The notes under the pieces: generated by a model | Databases searched by the model: none | What the model was told of the DNA's origin: nothing | Seen by the model: the letters and a program-made list of their open reading frames with translations, nothing else | Shown: one piece after another, positions 24,901 through 39,900 of the stretch | How the letters are laid out: each line of letters begins with the position of its first letter | How positions within the stretch are numbered: the first letter of the stretch is position 1 | DNA from: Phoronis australis | Taxonomy: Eukaryota > Phoronida > Phoronidae | DNA length: 64,000 nucleotides | Assembly: GCA_002633005.1 (NCBI GenBank) | Contig: NMRA01000055.1 | Location: forward strand, 918,954 to 982,953 | Direction: 5' to 3' | Position numbers and translations under genes: made by a program

Positions 24901-27900
24901 GTGCAATGACAGATTTCAAAAGTATACAAAAGGGCCCATTTTTCAGTCTACACCAAATGTCACCAGATAATCAGTTTTCTGCCGATTACTTCTGACGTGT
25001 ACTGTCACACAAAGGATTGCCATCCAGTGCAGCACTGCCAACGGACGCAGATACATGATCTGTAGAGATCGCTTTATTTTAGTAGTACTTCAATCAGCCA
25101 GAAGACCAGTTTACCATAGATGCGAGTCAACAGGAAGTACCTATCCAAACCGACCCTGAACAGATGAATGCCTTAGTAACACTCTGGAGTTTGCGTCAGA
25201 TGACTCACAATCCTATGCCCTCGGATGCGCACAAAAGACTCATTAAGGATTTGAAAAGTGAGGGTCCAAATCTGCGAGATTGACATTCGCCTTATGTAGT
25301 ATTTCGTATGAGGTCACCGTGACAGGGATGTATTCCTCCAAAAACATGGTAGCTAAAAATGGAAAGTAACCTCGATTTCTGTCTGAATGTTTATAAAACA
25401 AAACAACAAAGTGTAGGTTCAATAAAGCTAAGCCTTATTAACCAGAAATGTTAAAATTCTCCATTCCGCTGCCATGCCGAAATTGCCATGAAACAGGACA
25501 TCTTTTCTTTTGTTTGGTCGTGCTGTCCAAGCCGTCATTTTTAAAAACTGGCCATACCAGTGACCCTTGCTAGATGAGTTCCCGGTACACATACATAGAT
25601 TTTTGATATCCTTAAAAAGGTCAATCCATGGAGAGTATTTCAAAATAATGAACAAACCTTTGTCTCTCCCATTTCTTTGGCATCAAAGTCAAAGTGTTTG
25701 CACAGCAGTCCGACTGTGAACAATGCCCTGAGTAAAGTTGGTTTGCTGGCGTGTAGCGCTGGGTTCTTGAAGTCAGTCTTGTGTTCTGACATGATCTTGC
25801 ACACGGCGCCTGAGAATGAGGGAAGACAGAGTGAACAAAGGTCTTTAAATAAACTGCAAGTTTTAAGTTTTGTTAAAACGAGCTGGATTTGGCCAGAGAC
25901 ATTTTAAGAGAGTGAAAAGTTGTGCCAATGACCCCTGCCTGAACTTAAAAAGCTGCTATCAACCAAGTTCTGGTGTAAAAAAAGGTCAACTTTCTTCACA
26001 GATGTATTTACCCGTCTAAAGGCACATTCTGATCCTTTATTTGAACTGAAATGGGTTACAAAAAATTGCCCAGAACTTGATGAATGTACTGTTTTGATGA
26101 CTAAAACTGACTTTAAGTGCTAAGCAACTTTAGGGTCTGCTATCAAACAGTAACATCGGACAGTTCGTCTCGAGCTCAGAATTTATTTCTAATCTGAGCA
26201 ACGAACAAGCAGAGACTGATTGGTTCAGCAGCTCAAATCAACAGTTGGTTTCAGACAGGAGTGGGTTTATTGACCTTTTAAGTTTTATTGAAATCATTAC
26301 ATTACAATGTTAACTATTAAAATAGGGACCAAGATTTTGATGAGACATCTACAACTGTAACAGTACAAGCCAAAGTATTCGGACAAAATGACCCAGAGTT
26401 TCCTGTCATGACGTCTGGGTGGAAGTCGAATTTCATCATCAGAGTTGTCTCCCCTGATGATCGAGAATGAAGGGGAATTAACAGGAAATGTAGTAAGGTG
26501 GCCGAGTCATTCTGTCATTAGAATTTTGTCGCCATAATTTTTATTACCAGTACTTCTGCTGCAATCAGAATTAGCCACGACAGTATTTTGTCTGGATACT
26601 GTTGTCTTGTACTGTCAGTTTGTAAACAGAACTAATATTTATGACCAGAAGACACAAAGCTGAGGAAATTAACTTCCAGTGAAACGAATGTGAAGACAAC
26701 ACTAGGACTTTGCTTTGTACTTGACATACCGAAGAACTTTTGAAAGCAATCCCTGACTAGCTTGTAGTTATGTGACACTTGGTTCACCGAAGCCCCTAGA
26801 CAGCTAACACAGGCTTGCAGAACCTGAAAGTCAGAATTCAGGAGAGTTTACCGTCAGGATTCACAGTTAACAGAGTGTGCTTACATAAACAGATCAATAC
26901 CTTCAACATTAATGGCCAGAGTACAAAACTCTTCATGCAAATAGTGCTGACTGAACAACAACAGGAATTTACACCAGAAAGGTAAAAGTGAACTTGACAC
27001 GCACACAACATCTGTCCCAAGAAACTTGGTCGGAACTGTAGGAAAATCGGATGCATACCAACCTCTGCAGGGGTAGATCCAGGATTTTGAGTTGGGGGAG
27101 GGGCAGAGTATTAGCCAAGATTTTGCCCATAAAACACTTGCACCCCCGAACTGCCAAATGGAATTTGGGAAAGTTTTTTTTTGGGGGGGGGGCAAAACCT
27201 TCTTGCCGCCCCTTAAATCCGCCACTGCTATGCACATAAGCCCAGTATGATTACAACATTATGTTTAAATTTTCAAATACCTGCTGCTTCAAGTATAAGG
27301 GCTTCAATCCCAATAAAAAAATACGAAACAGAATGTGAGAAAGGGCAACAGTCTGACATAACATGCTCGTAGTTTGAGAACCAGTTTTCTCTGCTGAACA
27401 ACGGGCATCAAACTGGTTCTCGTAACGTGGGCCCATTACGGTATATCCAACTATTGCCTGATTTTTCGTCAGAATTCCTGGGTTTCAACAGAAATTGTCA
27501 ACTTTTTTAGAACTACTGAATTATAGTCACGCACCATCTGGCCATGACGTAAGATGAGCTTCATCATGTCCGTCTCCAGCTGAAGCAGGAAGGACTCTCC
27601 TGGGTTGGCCATTAGAGGTACGACTAGCTCCAATATGGAGGCCACATGGTGCAGTACTATGTTGTCATTCTGCGTCTGAAATTGAAAGTTTAGTAGAATG
27701 GGTACAAACTGAATGGGAACATAGTAAACAGTACACCACTTATCACATATATGTTGAGAGACTGGCAATATAAACAGCAATACAAAAGTAATTAGAGAAA
27801 ATGCCGTTTACCATCGAGATGGCCAATTCTGTTACCAGCAAAAATTACAGGTAATAGGTGTAATAATTACAGATAATAGGTGTAATAATTACAGGTAATA

Positions 27901-30900
27901 GGTGTAATAATTACAGGTAATAGGTGTAACAATTACAGGTAATAGGTGCAATAATTACAGGTAATAAGTGTAATAATTAGATAATAGGTGTAACAATTAC
28001 AGGTAATAGGTGTAATAATTACAGGTAATAAGTGTTAATATAATTACAGATAATAATTTTTATGACAGCAAAATTGTAATTACAGAATAGTTTAGCCACT
28101 TTACTAACTTTCCTCTTAATTCCCCTTCACTCTCGGTCATCAGGGGAGACTACTCTGGCGACGAATTCAGCTTCTGCCCAGAATGCTTTTCGCTTACACT
28201 GTATCTAGTGACTGGGTAAAAACTTTTGACCACCACCTAAATTTGCTTACCTTATAAGCAATATTCAAATACGGTTGAAGGGTTTGCGCATGAGGTACGA
28301 GTAATTCAGGCTTGATTTTAGTGAACAGATAAAGCGTTGATAGGCAAGCGACGAGACGAGCACTGCTAGTACCGCCGCTGCCACTGGTGGCGCTCTTCTC
28401 CTCTAGCCGCAGAACATTCTCGACCAAACAGTCAACAATTTGGCGGCAAGCCTTGGCCACAGCCTGAGCTTGACTCTCTGATTCTTTTTTAAAAAGCTGT
28501 AACAGAGTTGAACAAATGGCTTAAGGAAATGTTCATCGAGTCACCTGAGCAAAGCATCCTACTACACAGATTAATTTAACGTACAGAATATTGAGATCAG
28601 GCTGTTACGCAACATGAATAAGCTTAAACCTACTAAGTTATAGTGTCCTTAAACAAATCCCTAAACAAAGTAGGGGGTAATAGTCACAGATATGGATCCC
28701 ACATATTGAATCCAGTGAAGTTCAAAGGTTAAATTAAACCTGACCCATATAACCACTCACATCACTCAAGAGCTGTTCCAGGAAGTCAAATCCTGTGTCT
28801 TTACTGGCCGTCACTACATCTGTGATGTTCATGACCTTAGTCAGAAGTTTGTGAGTGTCTCGGTCACGCACTGGCGTGAACCACATGTTCTGGAACACGT
28901 CGTTTACCAGTTTCTGTAAGAGGATGGTTGTGAATGTATATGAATTACAGCTAACAGCAAAGTGCTAACAATTCATACCAACAGCAGTTTCTGTAAGATG
29001 ATGGTTATATAATTAATGCAAACGAATTACAACTACAGCAAAATGATATCCATTCATAGCAACAGCAGCATTTAGTCTAATTCAATTTGTCATGTACCGT
29101 ACTACAGCAACCTATACCTACCTTAATTCCTTCCTCATCATTTACACGACGGATCATCTTGACGCACATTTCAGGAATTTTCTGAAAATCCGGCTGATCC
29201 AAGCAGATATCACGGAATATTTTGATGACTCGCTTCCTGACGCTAATACCAGTATCCTGGAGAAGGGGGAATGGACATTTTGTTCAATTAATGACCAGTG
29301 ACTCTTAGTTTTAAAACGAACTTGTAAAAACCATGAGTAACTCAATGAAAAACGAACTGCCAATTAAGTACAAACTGGTAAAGTTCATGAAAGATCGAGA
29401 ACTATTTCTCTATTGCAGCTATGTTGAAAATCAAAAAAGCAAATCTGAAGAATGAATTGCACATCATAAGATTTTTTTCTCAGCAAATTCATCAATTTTG
29501 CTACCACTAAACACTCGTAAGTTTTTCAAAAAACTGTAGTACTTACCAGAATCCGTTCTGACAACATATCATAGTATTGCTCTGTCAGCTGGGGCTGGAC
29601 CAGTATAAACTTGCCGACCAACTCCACCGCGGCCTCTCTGACCGCTGTTGAGTGGTCAAGGAACCTCCCATGGACCCCTGACCTCATATCTTTCTGTTAG
29701 ACAAAAAATGACAACGCATGACAATGAACTGCTGACAATAAATACTTGAATGAACAAGATTTAGAATTAAACTAGAAATCAACGATGCACTGCAACAAAA
29801 AGTAACGGACTCGAGAGAATATTTCTAATTCTCGGCCAAGACCAATGTCCTCCTATGCAATGTCCTTTCTTTATTAATGCTTTTCTTGAAATGTAAATAC
29901 TTATCCATCCAAGAAAGTTCAAAATCAAAGGGAAATCAAACCAGTTCAACTGGACTACGAAACATACTACTAATATCCTAAAGCTATCGGGTCTATTGAA
30001 TGAGAAAAAAAGTGAGAATACAACACCAATAATGAGAACGCTTTGCAGAGTGTGATCTGAAATATCTACCTAGAGTCTAATGCAAAAACTATTGTACTGA
30101 CCATACACAAAGAAACAAATTTTAAGTGGAAAAAACATTACAAAAAATTGGCTCACTTGTCACCTTTGCTAATATTAGCAAGTGTGCTCCAGTAGTAAAA
30201 TTCAAGGATCCGAGATGTCAGTAAAGAAATCTACACTTACTGGATAACACATCCTGTGGATCAGTCAACTCGGAAGGAAACAACATCAATTCGACGTTAG
30301 CTACAGGTTTTATTTCTCTATACAACAATTGTAAAGTATTGACAATATAACTACTAGTAAATAAATTTCATATCATTGACAACTGGTAACAACAATTTCC
30401 AAAATGAATTACCCTGGCCAGGATCCCGGGATCGGCTTCAACTACAGCTGTGAGACATTTCATAGCTTTTGTTCGGACTGCAACTGCAGTTTCACATAGC
30501 ACCTTTAAAATCTGGAAATAAATTTTAATCGTGATGTATAGTATTACTTCTGCAACAATATTTAAAACGTGAAACTCAATAGGTGGCTTCAAACAGAGAA
30601 TAAAAATTTGAAGGTAAATATTTAAAAACACTGCTTTACACACCACCTGTGGGTCACAGTTACAGTAACTCGAGGATTCAAGTCTGAAAAACCCAGTCCC
30701 GAATGTTTTTACGTCAGATCTCTGGACCATCAAGAGTGAACTTGGACTAAAGGCCCCACCTGAATAAACCATTACTCGAGAGCACAATCGTAGCCACTTG
30801 TCTCGAGTTTGTACTAATGATAGTAGAACAGAAACTACCATAAACAATTTGGATATTGAGTTTGTTCTCATGGAGTTTGTTAAACGACAAATTTACTACT

Positions 30901-33900
30901 CACCTGTGTTAGATAGATATCAAAACTCTGTGAGAACGGTCTGTTGGATGCAAGATATCTGGCCACAAGACATGAACTATCATAGTCGAGCTTGCATAGA
31001 GATGGTCTACAAAGTAACGGTAAGTCTTCATACAAACTGTTGATATGGCCAAAAAAAATAAAGTTGGCACCGTCAATGTTTTTTTTTGGAAAATCAAGTC
31101 GGTGCTGTGATGTTTTATAGTTGCTCACTTTTTTTTTAAAAAGAAAATCCCCCACTTTGTTGGATTTATTCATTTTTACTGATTACTAGCTAAACCATGG
31201 CTTTTCAAACCTTGCTTACATGCCTTTGTGCAGCTTCAAAAAAAAAACACACACAAAACCTCGGCTGAAATTGTTGCAGACCATCACAGGTCTTAAAATG
31301 AGTCGGTGTAAAGACCAGAAAGAACTTTGCATTCTATGGCCTGTTACTCAGATAAAAACTACAAACTTTTGTTCTGGTCAGTGCTAAACTCATATTAAAA
31401 CCTTCAGCTCAAAGCTGGCAACAGGAGATGCTGGGAAGAAAAGAAGGTGATGGTGGAAGTGAAAAAGATATCCAAAATTTTCAGCTGGCATCAGACGACT
31501 TTTTACATAGACTAGAACATCTGCTTTTAATTAGAAGCGCCAGTCTTTGATAAGAAAAGTTCCAGATTGAGAATTTTACCACGCAAGTATTCTAACTCGA
31601 AATCCTTAATTTCATGGCAAACACAGAGCATCTAGCTAAAAACAAATGGAGTCTAAAATCACCCTTGAGAGCCTAAATAATCAAGTGACTTTAACTTCTG
31701 TTAGATCCTCTGTACAGTAACAAGCTTTGAATAGATATATTTCAGAACATGAAACAGCCCTACACACTTACAGGAGTCCCAGGTGTTTTTGAGACCCACT
31801 AGTAGGTGCTCGTTAATCATAGGCGGAAACAGGTTCTCAAAATCAGGAATCCCTGTAAGTGACTACTGTCCATGAAACAATGCATTTGTAATATCTACGG
31901 ACAAGCAATCAATTTCTGAAGAGAACACCAGAAATGTGATTGCACAGTGGCACGTAAAAATGTGATTGATCAATGTACGAAGACAAAGCAGGCTGTTGTC
32001 TTCTTCATTTCAAACCTATTTTTAACCAACATAATCTCATCAGAGGTGGGCACTGCTTTCCGTGAGGGCTCTCAACACATGCGCACAAGTACAAGCCAGG
32101 GACAATATTATTGTCAATGCTCATAGTAAGTTGGCAAACTCAGGACTCAAAAGACGTCCATCCTGAAGTGAACTTTCCTCTTTTGTGGAGGTAGAAAAAT
32201 ACAATGCACACTTGACCTACTAGTCCAAATGTCAGGCACTCCCCAGTTGATTAACTCAGCACTGATATCTGGTCGTCAACTGATTTCTTGGAGTCGGTAT
32301 TGCTACTCAAAATGCAGTTTGCCTGCATTACAATGATGAATTACATAATTAGGATAAAATAGTGACTAGTACTGCATGTGGAGAAATGTGAGAAAGCAGG
32401 ACAGGTGCTTGACACATGTGTTGCATTGTGGGTAAATCCCTTAGAATAACAGTGGTGCTGTGCTATTTCAGGACAGGCCAATCAGCCGCAAGTGAGAGTC
32501 TGCAGCAAAAATCACTTCGCTATTCCATTGCCCTTACCATGGTTTATGGTGCCACTAATCAGAAGATAATAAAGGCTGAGACACACCGACTTACCTGTAA
32601 GAGGCGAAGGCGCCCAAATTGGTAGGCACCTGAGACATAAGGAAATGTTTACTTCGCTCCACCTGTTGGAGAACACGAGTAGTTTTTTCTGTCTCTGACT
32701 CCTCGGCCTCCTTATCGGAACCCGCGTCGTCCTTGGAGTCACGTGACGTGTTGTGCTGTTGATTGGATGCCTTCTCGGCGGTGACAGTGGAGTCGCGGTA
32801 CCACTGGGCGATGTAGAACTTCCTGGCAAACTGTGGTGAGGAGTGAAAAAGGTGTTGGGAAAATTTATTTAACAGGGCATAGAGGGAAGGGGGGATGTAA
32901 ACACAGCACGGGTGTTAGCACAACAAAATGTTGACACATCGTAAGCTTAGTAGAGGGGGGAAGGGGTCCCATTCCTGGTTCCCAGGTTTTTTTGGCCCTT
33001 TTCCCAATGTCAAATTCATTTCAATCCCAGTTCCAATAAAAATCCATACCCAAAACAGTATTTTCTGCCCGCATTTCCCGAATCACGGCCACAAAGGGGG
33101 CCTGATCACAATTCCCAAAAAAGCCATTCCCCTTCGTCTTAGAAAGAATTACTTGACTTTAATGTACAGGAAATAAGTTTGCAAACTAACGTTTGTGTTA
33201 CTACCATTGCCTGAGGTTTATAATATTACCAAGTGAACTCAGCAAACATACAAAACGATAAACACTAAATAGAAGAAAACTCCCAATTTAGGATAATAAT
33301 CACATACAACCTGCTTGAATTTTGAGAACCAGTTTTCTCTACTAAATAATGGACATCAAACTGGTTGTCAAAATCCAGACACATTATATTCGACTGTTGC
33401 CAATTTTATTGCCTGAAGCTTCAGTTTCAAGTGCACATCTTCCAATTGCAAATTAATCAACATTAACTGACACCGCTCAATCCTAGCTAAAACTTTCAAA
33501 AACAAATTACCCAAGTGGTGAGAATTTTAATTGGAATTATTTTGATATATACTCACATCCAGCGCAGGGTCATTCTGGGAATTATAAGCTAAATAGTCCA
33601 ACATGGCTTTCTGTAGTATGTGGGTTTGGTCCTTTTCAGAGTCCAGCTGTAAACAACACCAATAGAGATTCAGTCAGATTGTGAGTTGCAAACTAAGGGG
33701 TTTTAGCAATGAATAGCTGCAGACCACCATCTTGGCATAGTTATGACTGTTAATGATTGTAAACTATTTGTCACTCGAGTACACAATCGCTTATATCGCA
33801 AATGAGAAGTTTACAAAGACGTGTTTGCACCAAATGTGACTACAACCAAACGTATGGCTATCATGTTTGATTACTTGGCCTCTGGTTTTATACAAGTGCA

Positions 33901-36900
33901 TCTGCGACCAATTAATTTGTTGTTTAGCAGAACACAGAGAACTATAGCCTGTGGACCGGCCAAGAATAATTCATTATACTTTGAGAGCTACAACCCGTGT
34001 TAAATTGAAACAACCAAAAAACAAATTGTCATAGCTGCACTCGTAGTCACAGTCTCTTCAACTGCATGACTGTGTAAAAAATTACTGAAGGCATATCAAG
34101 ATATTATTTCGTCAAATAATATAGTCAAAAAGTCTATGCGTTTTGGAATAAATTACTGGATATCCCAGATCAGATATCCCAACACAAACATCTTAATTAG
34201 TCCTAACATCAAAAACTAGTATTGACATCTGCCTCTCACAGAAAGAGAAGACACACTGCAGACATATGTTCCATAGATACAAGGCCCTTGCCAAAATGCA
34301 AGATCACGCAAGACATGGTGAGATATCGCCAAGTATTACAAGCGAAGCATGTGATCACGCTAGCTTCCTTCGTGAGATTCTTGCATCTACGGAGCTCAAC
34401 CCAGTTGGCATCAGGTGATGCTGGGAAAAAAAGTAGGATCTCGACCAATTTCAAGTGGCATCAGGTTTTCGTATTTTCTTCATGAAAAAAATTATATAAT
34501 CTTTCAAACAAGAACACAGACCAGACCCATGTGATGCGCTATTTTTGTTCAGCCTAATGTTTCGAACTACATAAAGGAAAATTTCATCTTGAATTCTCTG
34601 CCTACACATGCCTGCATTGCACACTGAATCACTGACAAGTAAGCTCAATATGCCTTCAGGGGAATAACCTTTCAACAAAACAAAAACGGAACAGTAACAG
34701 TCTTACTGGACACGTAGTTCGCTTCTTCTTCCTTTTGCCCTTGAAATCAACAGTGTCAAAGTATTGTAAACTTGAAGGAAGTAAACATCACCTTATGGGA
34801 TGTAAACACATGAGCTGTGTACAGTAAGTCCTTACTTATTTAGCACACAATGTGGTCGACGAGTGAAATTATATTTTGTTAAACTTCCAACACAAAAGTT
34901 AAATTGAGAACATTTTAGTCTTGTTCCAGCATGGTTGTAGTGCGAAAATGTCATAAAATAACATTTACTAAAATTCCCATTATTTGTAAAAATATAATCA
35001 AAACTTGAAAAACGGAAAAATGACCATTTTGGTAATTCTTTTTAGCGAAGTGGAGAATCACCGTAGTAACCAGAATTGATTTCTAGGCTTGAGAGACTTA
35101 CTATAAACAATTCCAATGTAAAAAAGGATAGGAATGCAATGATATTGCTTTGTACAGCAAATGCACTTCAGAAAACAGTTCATGTTTTTGACACCAGGAT
35201 ATGGTTCGGAACCACTTAAACTAGCAATCGAAGAAAAATGTACAATGAAAATTACAACCATGACCTCTCAGTCTAGTTCAGAGGTTAAACGTTCAAAAGT
35301 GAACAGCTACAGTTCTACATAGGGGAAGATGGAGTGGATGTGGGGACGACCGGGATTTTCCATCATTTGCATAGTATCCTCCTGGTGAGAGAAAGCCCTG
35401 AATGTTATCGACTTAGCAGGGTTTGTAATGACCAACAACAAAAAAGAGGAACGTTTCCAGATGATGCATCGTTCCACAAATAGGCTTATATGATGAAATG
35501 TTTTCGTATGATTAAATCAAAACAATGATAAAAAAAGAGACAAATGCGAAACTTTACATCAAATCCAATTAAAGAGGAAATCCCCTTAAAAGTGGAAAAT
35601 TCCAAGCTCTGAGTTTGATTAATCACTCGAAGTTTCGCTATACCTGCGGTGTCTTTCGACCACTGTTGGAATCTTTATCGTCTTCCGTAACTCGTTCAAT
35701 GATTTCTTCAATGACGTCCTGATTCAACTGACTAGATATGGCGTCCTTCCGCAGCCTAGCCGCAACTATGCCCAGATAGTCAAGAGAGGCGACTCTCATT
35801 GACATCTCCACTGACTTGTTGCTAAATTGTTGCACCTGAACAGATGGTGAGAAATTACACTTCACAAACCTTTGACGCCAAAGTGAGGAATTTTCATTGC
35901 ACCAGACTACGTCTCAATTACTTTTCACCGACTCAATAAGGCCACAAGATTGTAAAAATTTACAGCAGTCACCATTTGATACATGATGGCCAAATCTAGA
36001 CCTTAATCTCTGCACGACCACGAAGTCAAACAATCTGTGTTTTTAAAACAACCAGTAACTGTCCGATTCTAATTAACTTACATTCAAAACACAAAAAGGC
36101 ACAACACTAGAACAAAATCTTGTATTGTACAGTGCATGTCAAGCATACTCTGACAAAATAACTGGGTGTTTCCTTTCATGACAGCTAGCAGCAAATAAAA
36201 TTTACTCTTAAAGAGACTGTCCAGGGTTGTCAGGGAGTTTACACTACTACAGTTTGGATGTTGTCAGAATTACGAGTAATCATTTTCGACACATGAGGCG
36301 CTAGCTGTCACAATGTCAACTCGGGACGTGCTCCTATGACTTCTGACATGTTCCGTATACAATTTTCTTTTAAGATAGCGTGCAACGTACCAGTAATCGT
36401 CCTAACAAACTGAGAAGCAGCTCAGCGGCGGGCCACTCGGGCTTGTTAACCGTGGCTAAAAGATCCTGCACAAAGTTCTCAAACAGCGGACGGTAATCTT
36501 CCTCACCTTTGATTGCACATCTACAAACACACACGCAAGGTCAAAGGTTAACGGACGGCTAATCTAATTATTATAGCCTTGGTAACCAAAACTAGCCTAC
36601 AGTTGTTGATTGGAAAACTGTCAATCATGTACTGTTCTACAGGATTTAAGTGCCGCTGATAAACAAGTAAGGAGCTCTGCCCTACACTTGAGCACAATTG
36701 ATCTCGCGTTAACACATGTCAATGTAATGCAGGGTTGACAGTTTTCCAGTTGTAGACCCGGTTTTAGTGCCAGTGTGACTGGGCCTTTATGCAAGTTTAA
36801 TGAATAAATCCATGACAGATGACCTTCAGAAATTAGTCAGAAATCATAACAATGGCTTAATTAATTTAGCTTATGCAGCCCTATTTTAATCTCTGTTAAA

Positions 36901-39900
36901 ATATGCATCTCTTACTGGAAGCAAGTAAAAAATAGAAAATACCACAGAAATAGCTTGTTACTAAATTCCCATAGCCTTGGTTCACAGATGCGGCTTTCCC
37001 CATCTGCGCTAGCGCCCCCCCCAAACCGAAACTTTGACCACACGCGCATGACCACTCACTTTTTGAGAAATACTGATAGAAAATTATGCCCCGTTCTCAT
37101 GGCAGTCTCGTACGACGTGACAATTACAACTTCCTTGTCTACGTCCGTGGCTTTTTGAACCTCGGCTGGGTCTTCGACAGGCGATGCAGGCCGGTCATTC
37201 TCGACGACGGGCAGTTTGATGACGCACTGTATAAGCTGCAAGGCCAGGGCCGTCACCATCTGAATGTTCTGATCAGAGTCCATCCTGAAAATGGTAAAAT
37301 TAACACTGAGAAGTGATTTAAATAAGGGATTTCCTTCTCACTAACAGATGGAACATGCAAAGCAAGAAATAGCTGCATTTCTAGCTTCAATGCTTCAACA
37401 ACAACTCTTAACTGAAACGCTTTGGGGTTTAAAGAATATTACAATCGTCTGATCAAGAATCATTGCACGACTCGTTCACGAAACAGCCTCTGGTGTGCCT
37501 GGCTCACCTATAACTCCTCAGGTTCCGTTTACTGCTGGGTAGCCGCGCGAGCGAGGAGAATATGTCCTCCAGTATCAGTTGACGGTGTTTCTCGTACTTG
37601 GAGAAGGTCGTCGTCACCAGCTTCATGGCATTGAGCTGAAGCTCGCTGATGTTCTCCACGAAGAATGGGGTGACACCTAGTGAGGACATCTGAAACGGAA
37701 GAGGGAGAATTGGTACAATGCTTTTACTAGTGGTGGAGATCGGTAAAGTTTTTCAGAATCGATTAATCATGTTTTCAATTCAAGGCTCGATTATGAATAC
37801 TACCCACCTGTAAGATGACTGTATCAGTCAGTTCCTGTACATCGACCAATTCACTGAGGCTACCTATGATCTCTGTCAGCTTGTTGTACAGAGACAGAGT
37901 TGACTTGTGTTTCACATGCTTGGCGTGCGCACGCTTCATACGCACACTCATGTATTGTCCTGGAGCAAACAAAAGATAATGTGAAACAAACGATCCTTAA
38001 TGACAAAATACAATAGCCTTCATGCCACCACCAACTTTGAATTCACAAGGTGGTTTAATCGAAACAATGAACTTGCCTGAAAAACATGAACAACAAGGTA
38101 CAGTATCATCGGAATTTATCTGGCTCATGGCAAAAAATCCAGAAGGAAAAAAGACAGAAAAAGAAACACTGAATCACATGAAAACTAGCTGACCATTGGA
38201 AATTTCGCCAATTTTCAATGAGAGGAAATTTCATCATTTTCTGAACAACTTCTGCAGCTAACAAAGCTTGAAGCCGATTGTGTCTTTTAAGTCATCAAAC
38301 AAAACTTGACTTTCACAAAGTCACATGGACAATCGAAATAAACTTGAATTATAACCTGTTCACTTGCTACAATCCAGCTCTCACGATATACCGGTGAGCT
38401 CTAGAATATGTAGGCAAAACAATCTTGGATAATAATGGCTAAGCTTAAATGGCATTGGTCAAGCTTGAATAAGCTCATACCTTTTTAAGCTTAATTAATA
38501 CACCCCCATGAACTTAATGAAGCATAGCTTAATGCCAGTAGGAAACAACTTCAGTACCCACCTTTGGGCGTCTCCTTGTACACTGGATCAAACTCTGGAT
38601 ATATAGTGTTGATTAGCTGATATTTGGTGAGGAATACCAGCCTGTCGATTACGTCCTCAATGTAGACTTGCTTGGGCATATTAGGGGAGGTCATCACATG
38701 CAGGGCGGTCAGCGCGGCGTCCACGCTACGGTTGACCCTCTCCATGGTCAGTTCCTTCCACAGGCGAGACTCTTCCTCCCCTTCATCGTCCTGACCAAAA
38801 TATTAAATATCAATAATATACAAAAATATTGAAGCAAAATTGATTGTGCACATCCAGGGCTCATAAACAGGATCACTATTGTCTTGGGACACACAAGTAT
38901 TTCATTGGCAAGTCACGTTTCTAGCCTTAGAACGAACGAAAAGCATGTTCTGTAATCAGAAAGTTTCACTTAAATTTTCCCCAATTAAACCTTGTCTGGA
39001 CTGAACACCTTGTCAAGGCTGTACTTTTGGAGAGTCAAGCAGTCTTGAACTTCTCTAACCTCAATGTGAAGTTGTGAATTTTTGGGCTTCAGGGTTTGAA
39101 CTTGCTTTTGGAATATGGAAGCATATTTCAGCTTCCAGTTAGGAAAAAACAAAACATCGAAAACAATAAAAATATGCAACTCAAAGGTTATTTCAATATC
39201 TGTCTAAACATTGATTTAATTTCTAATTGTCTACTTTCACATTATTAACCCCCTCTGAAAAAAGAATTCATATAACAAAGCAATAAGCGAATGACAATAT
39301 TTGCCTGGGGAGGCTGATCAAAAGACTGAACAGCCCAGGCCACCTTCATCGCCAATCTATCAATCAAAATTCCAACACACCCCACAACACTAACACTCAC
39401 GTTTTCTGTAGGCAACATGAGCACCCTTGCCCCATCACGTACATTCCACTGTAGAATTGTTAGCAGTTTCACTAGCCTCTCATAAGGAATCTGAAAGCAT
39501 GCATCGTGTATCATAATACAACCACAACAACCTTCAGAGAACTGTGCTTACAGCCACTGCAACCTAGCTAGACCTACGTACAGGTATCGTCAACACTGGC
39601 TTTCATCATAAGCGCACTTGCTCTTGCAAAGCAACGCCACCGCATTTTTTGCATTGAAATTGGTTGCAATAAATCGCCTGAATTCTGATGGCCATATTGC
39701 CTTGGTGGCTGGAACATGACGTGATAAAGGGAACTTAGCGTGCATGATCTGAAGCTATGGCGACATGTCGGTTCTCCACAAGCCTAGAAATGTCTAACCT
39801 GAGCAAGGAACAAGATGAGACCGATTTCATAGCATTACGTGGTCTGAGTCAAAACATGGTTGTAGATAGAAGGCTACATATATTTCATAGCATTACATGG

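Noticed and set aside
27051-27239. ORFs on both strands with GGFKGRQEGFAPPPKK-like text
   Set aside because: Both derive from a dispersed TIR element; such ORFs are common repeat artefacts in gene sets.
27844-28055. 22-bp repeats as possible CRISPR or satellite
   Set aside because: No spacers and only about ten copies; a simple minisatellite.
30368-30871. 167-codon minus-strand ORF
   Set aside because: It is NIPBL exon 25 read through into unspliced introns on both sides.
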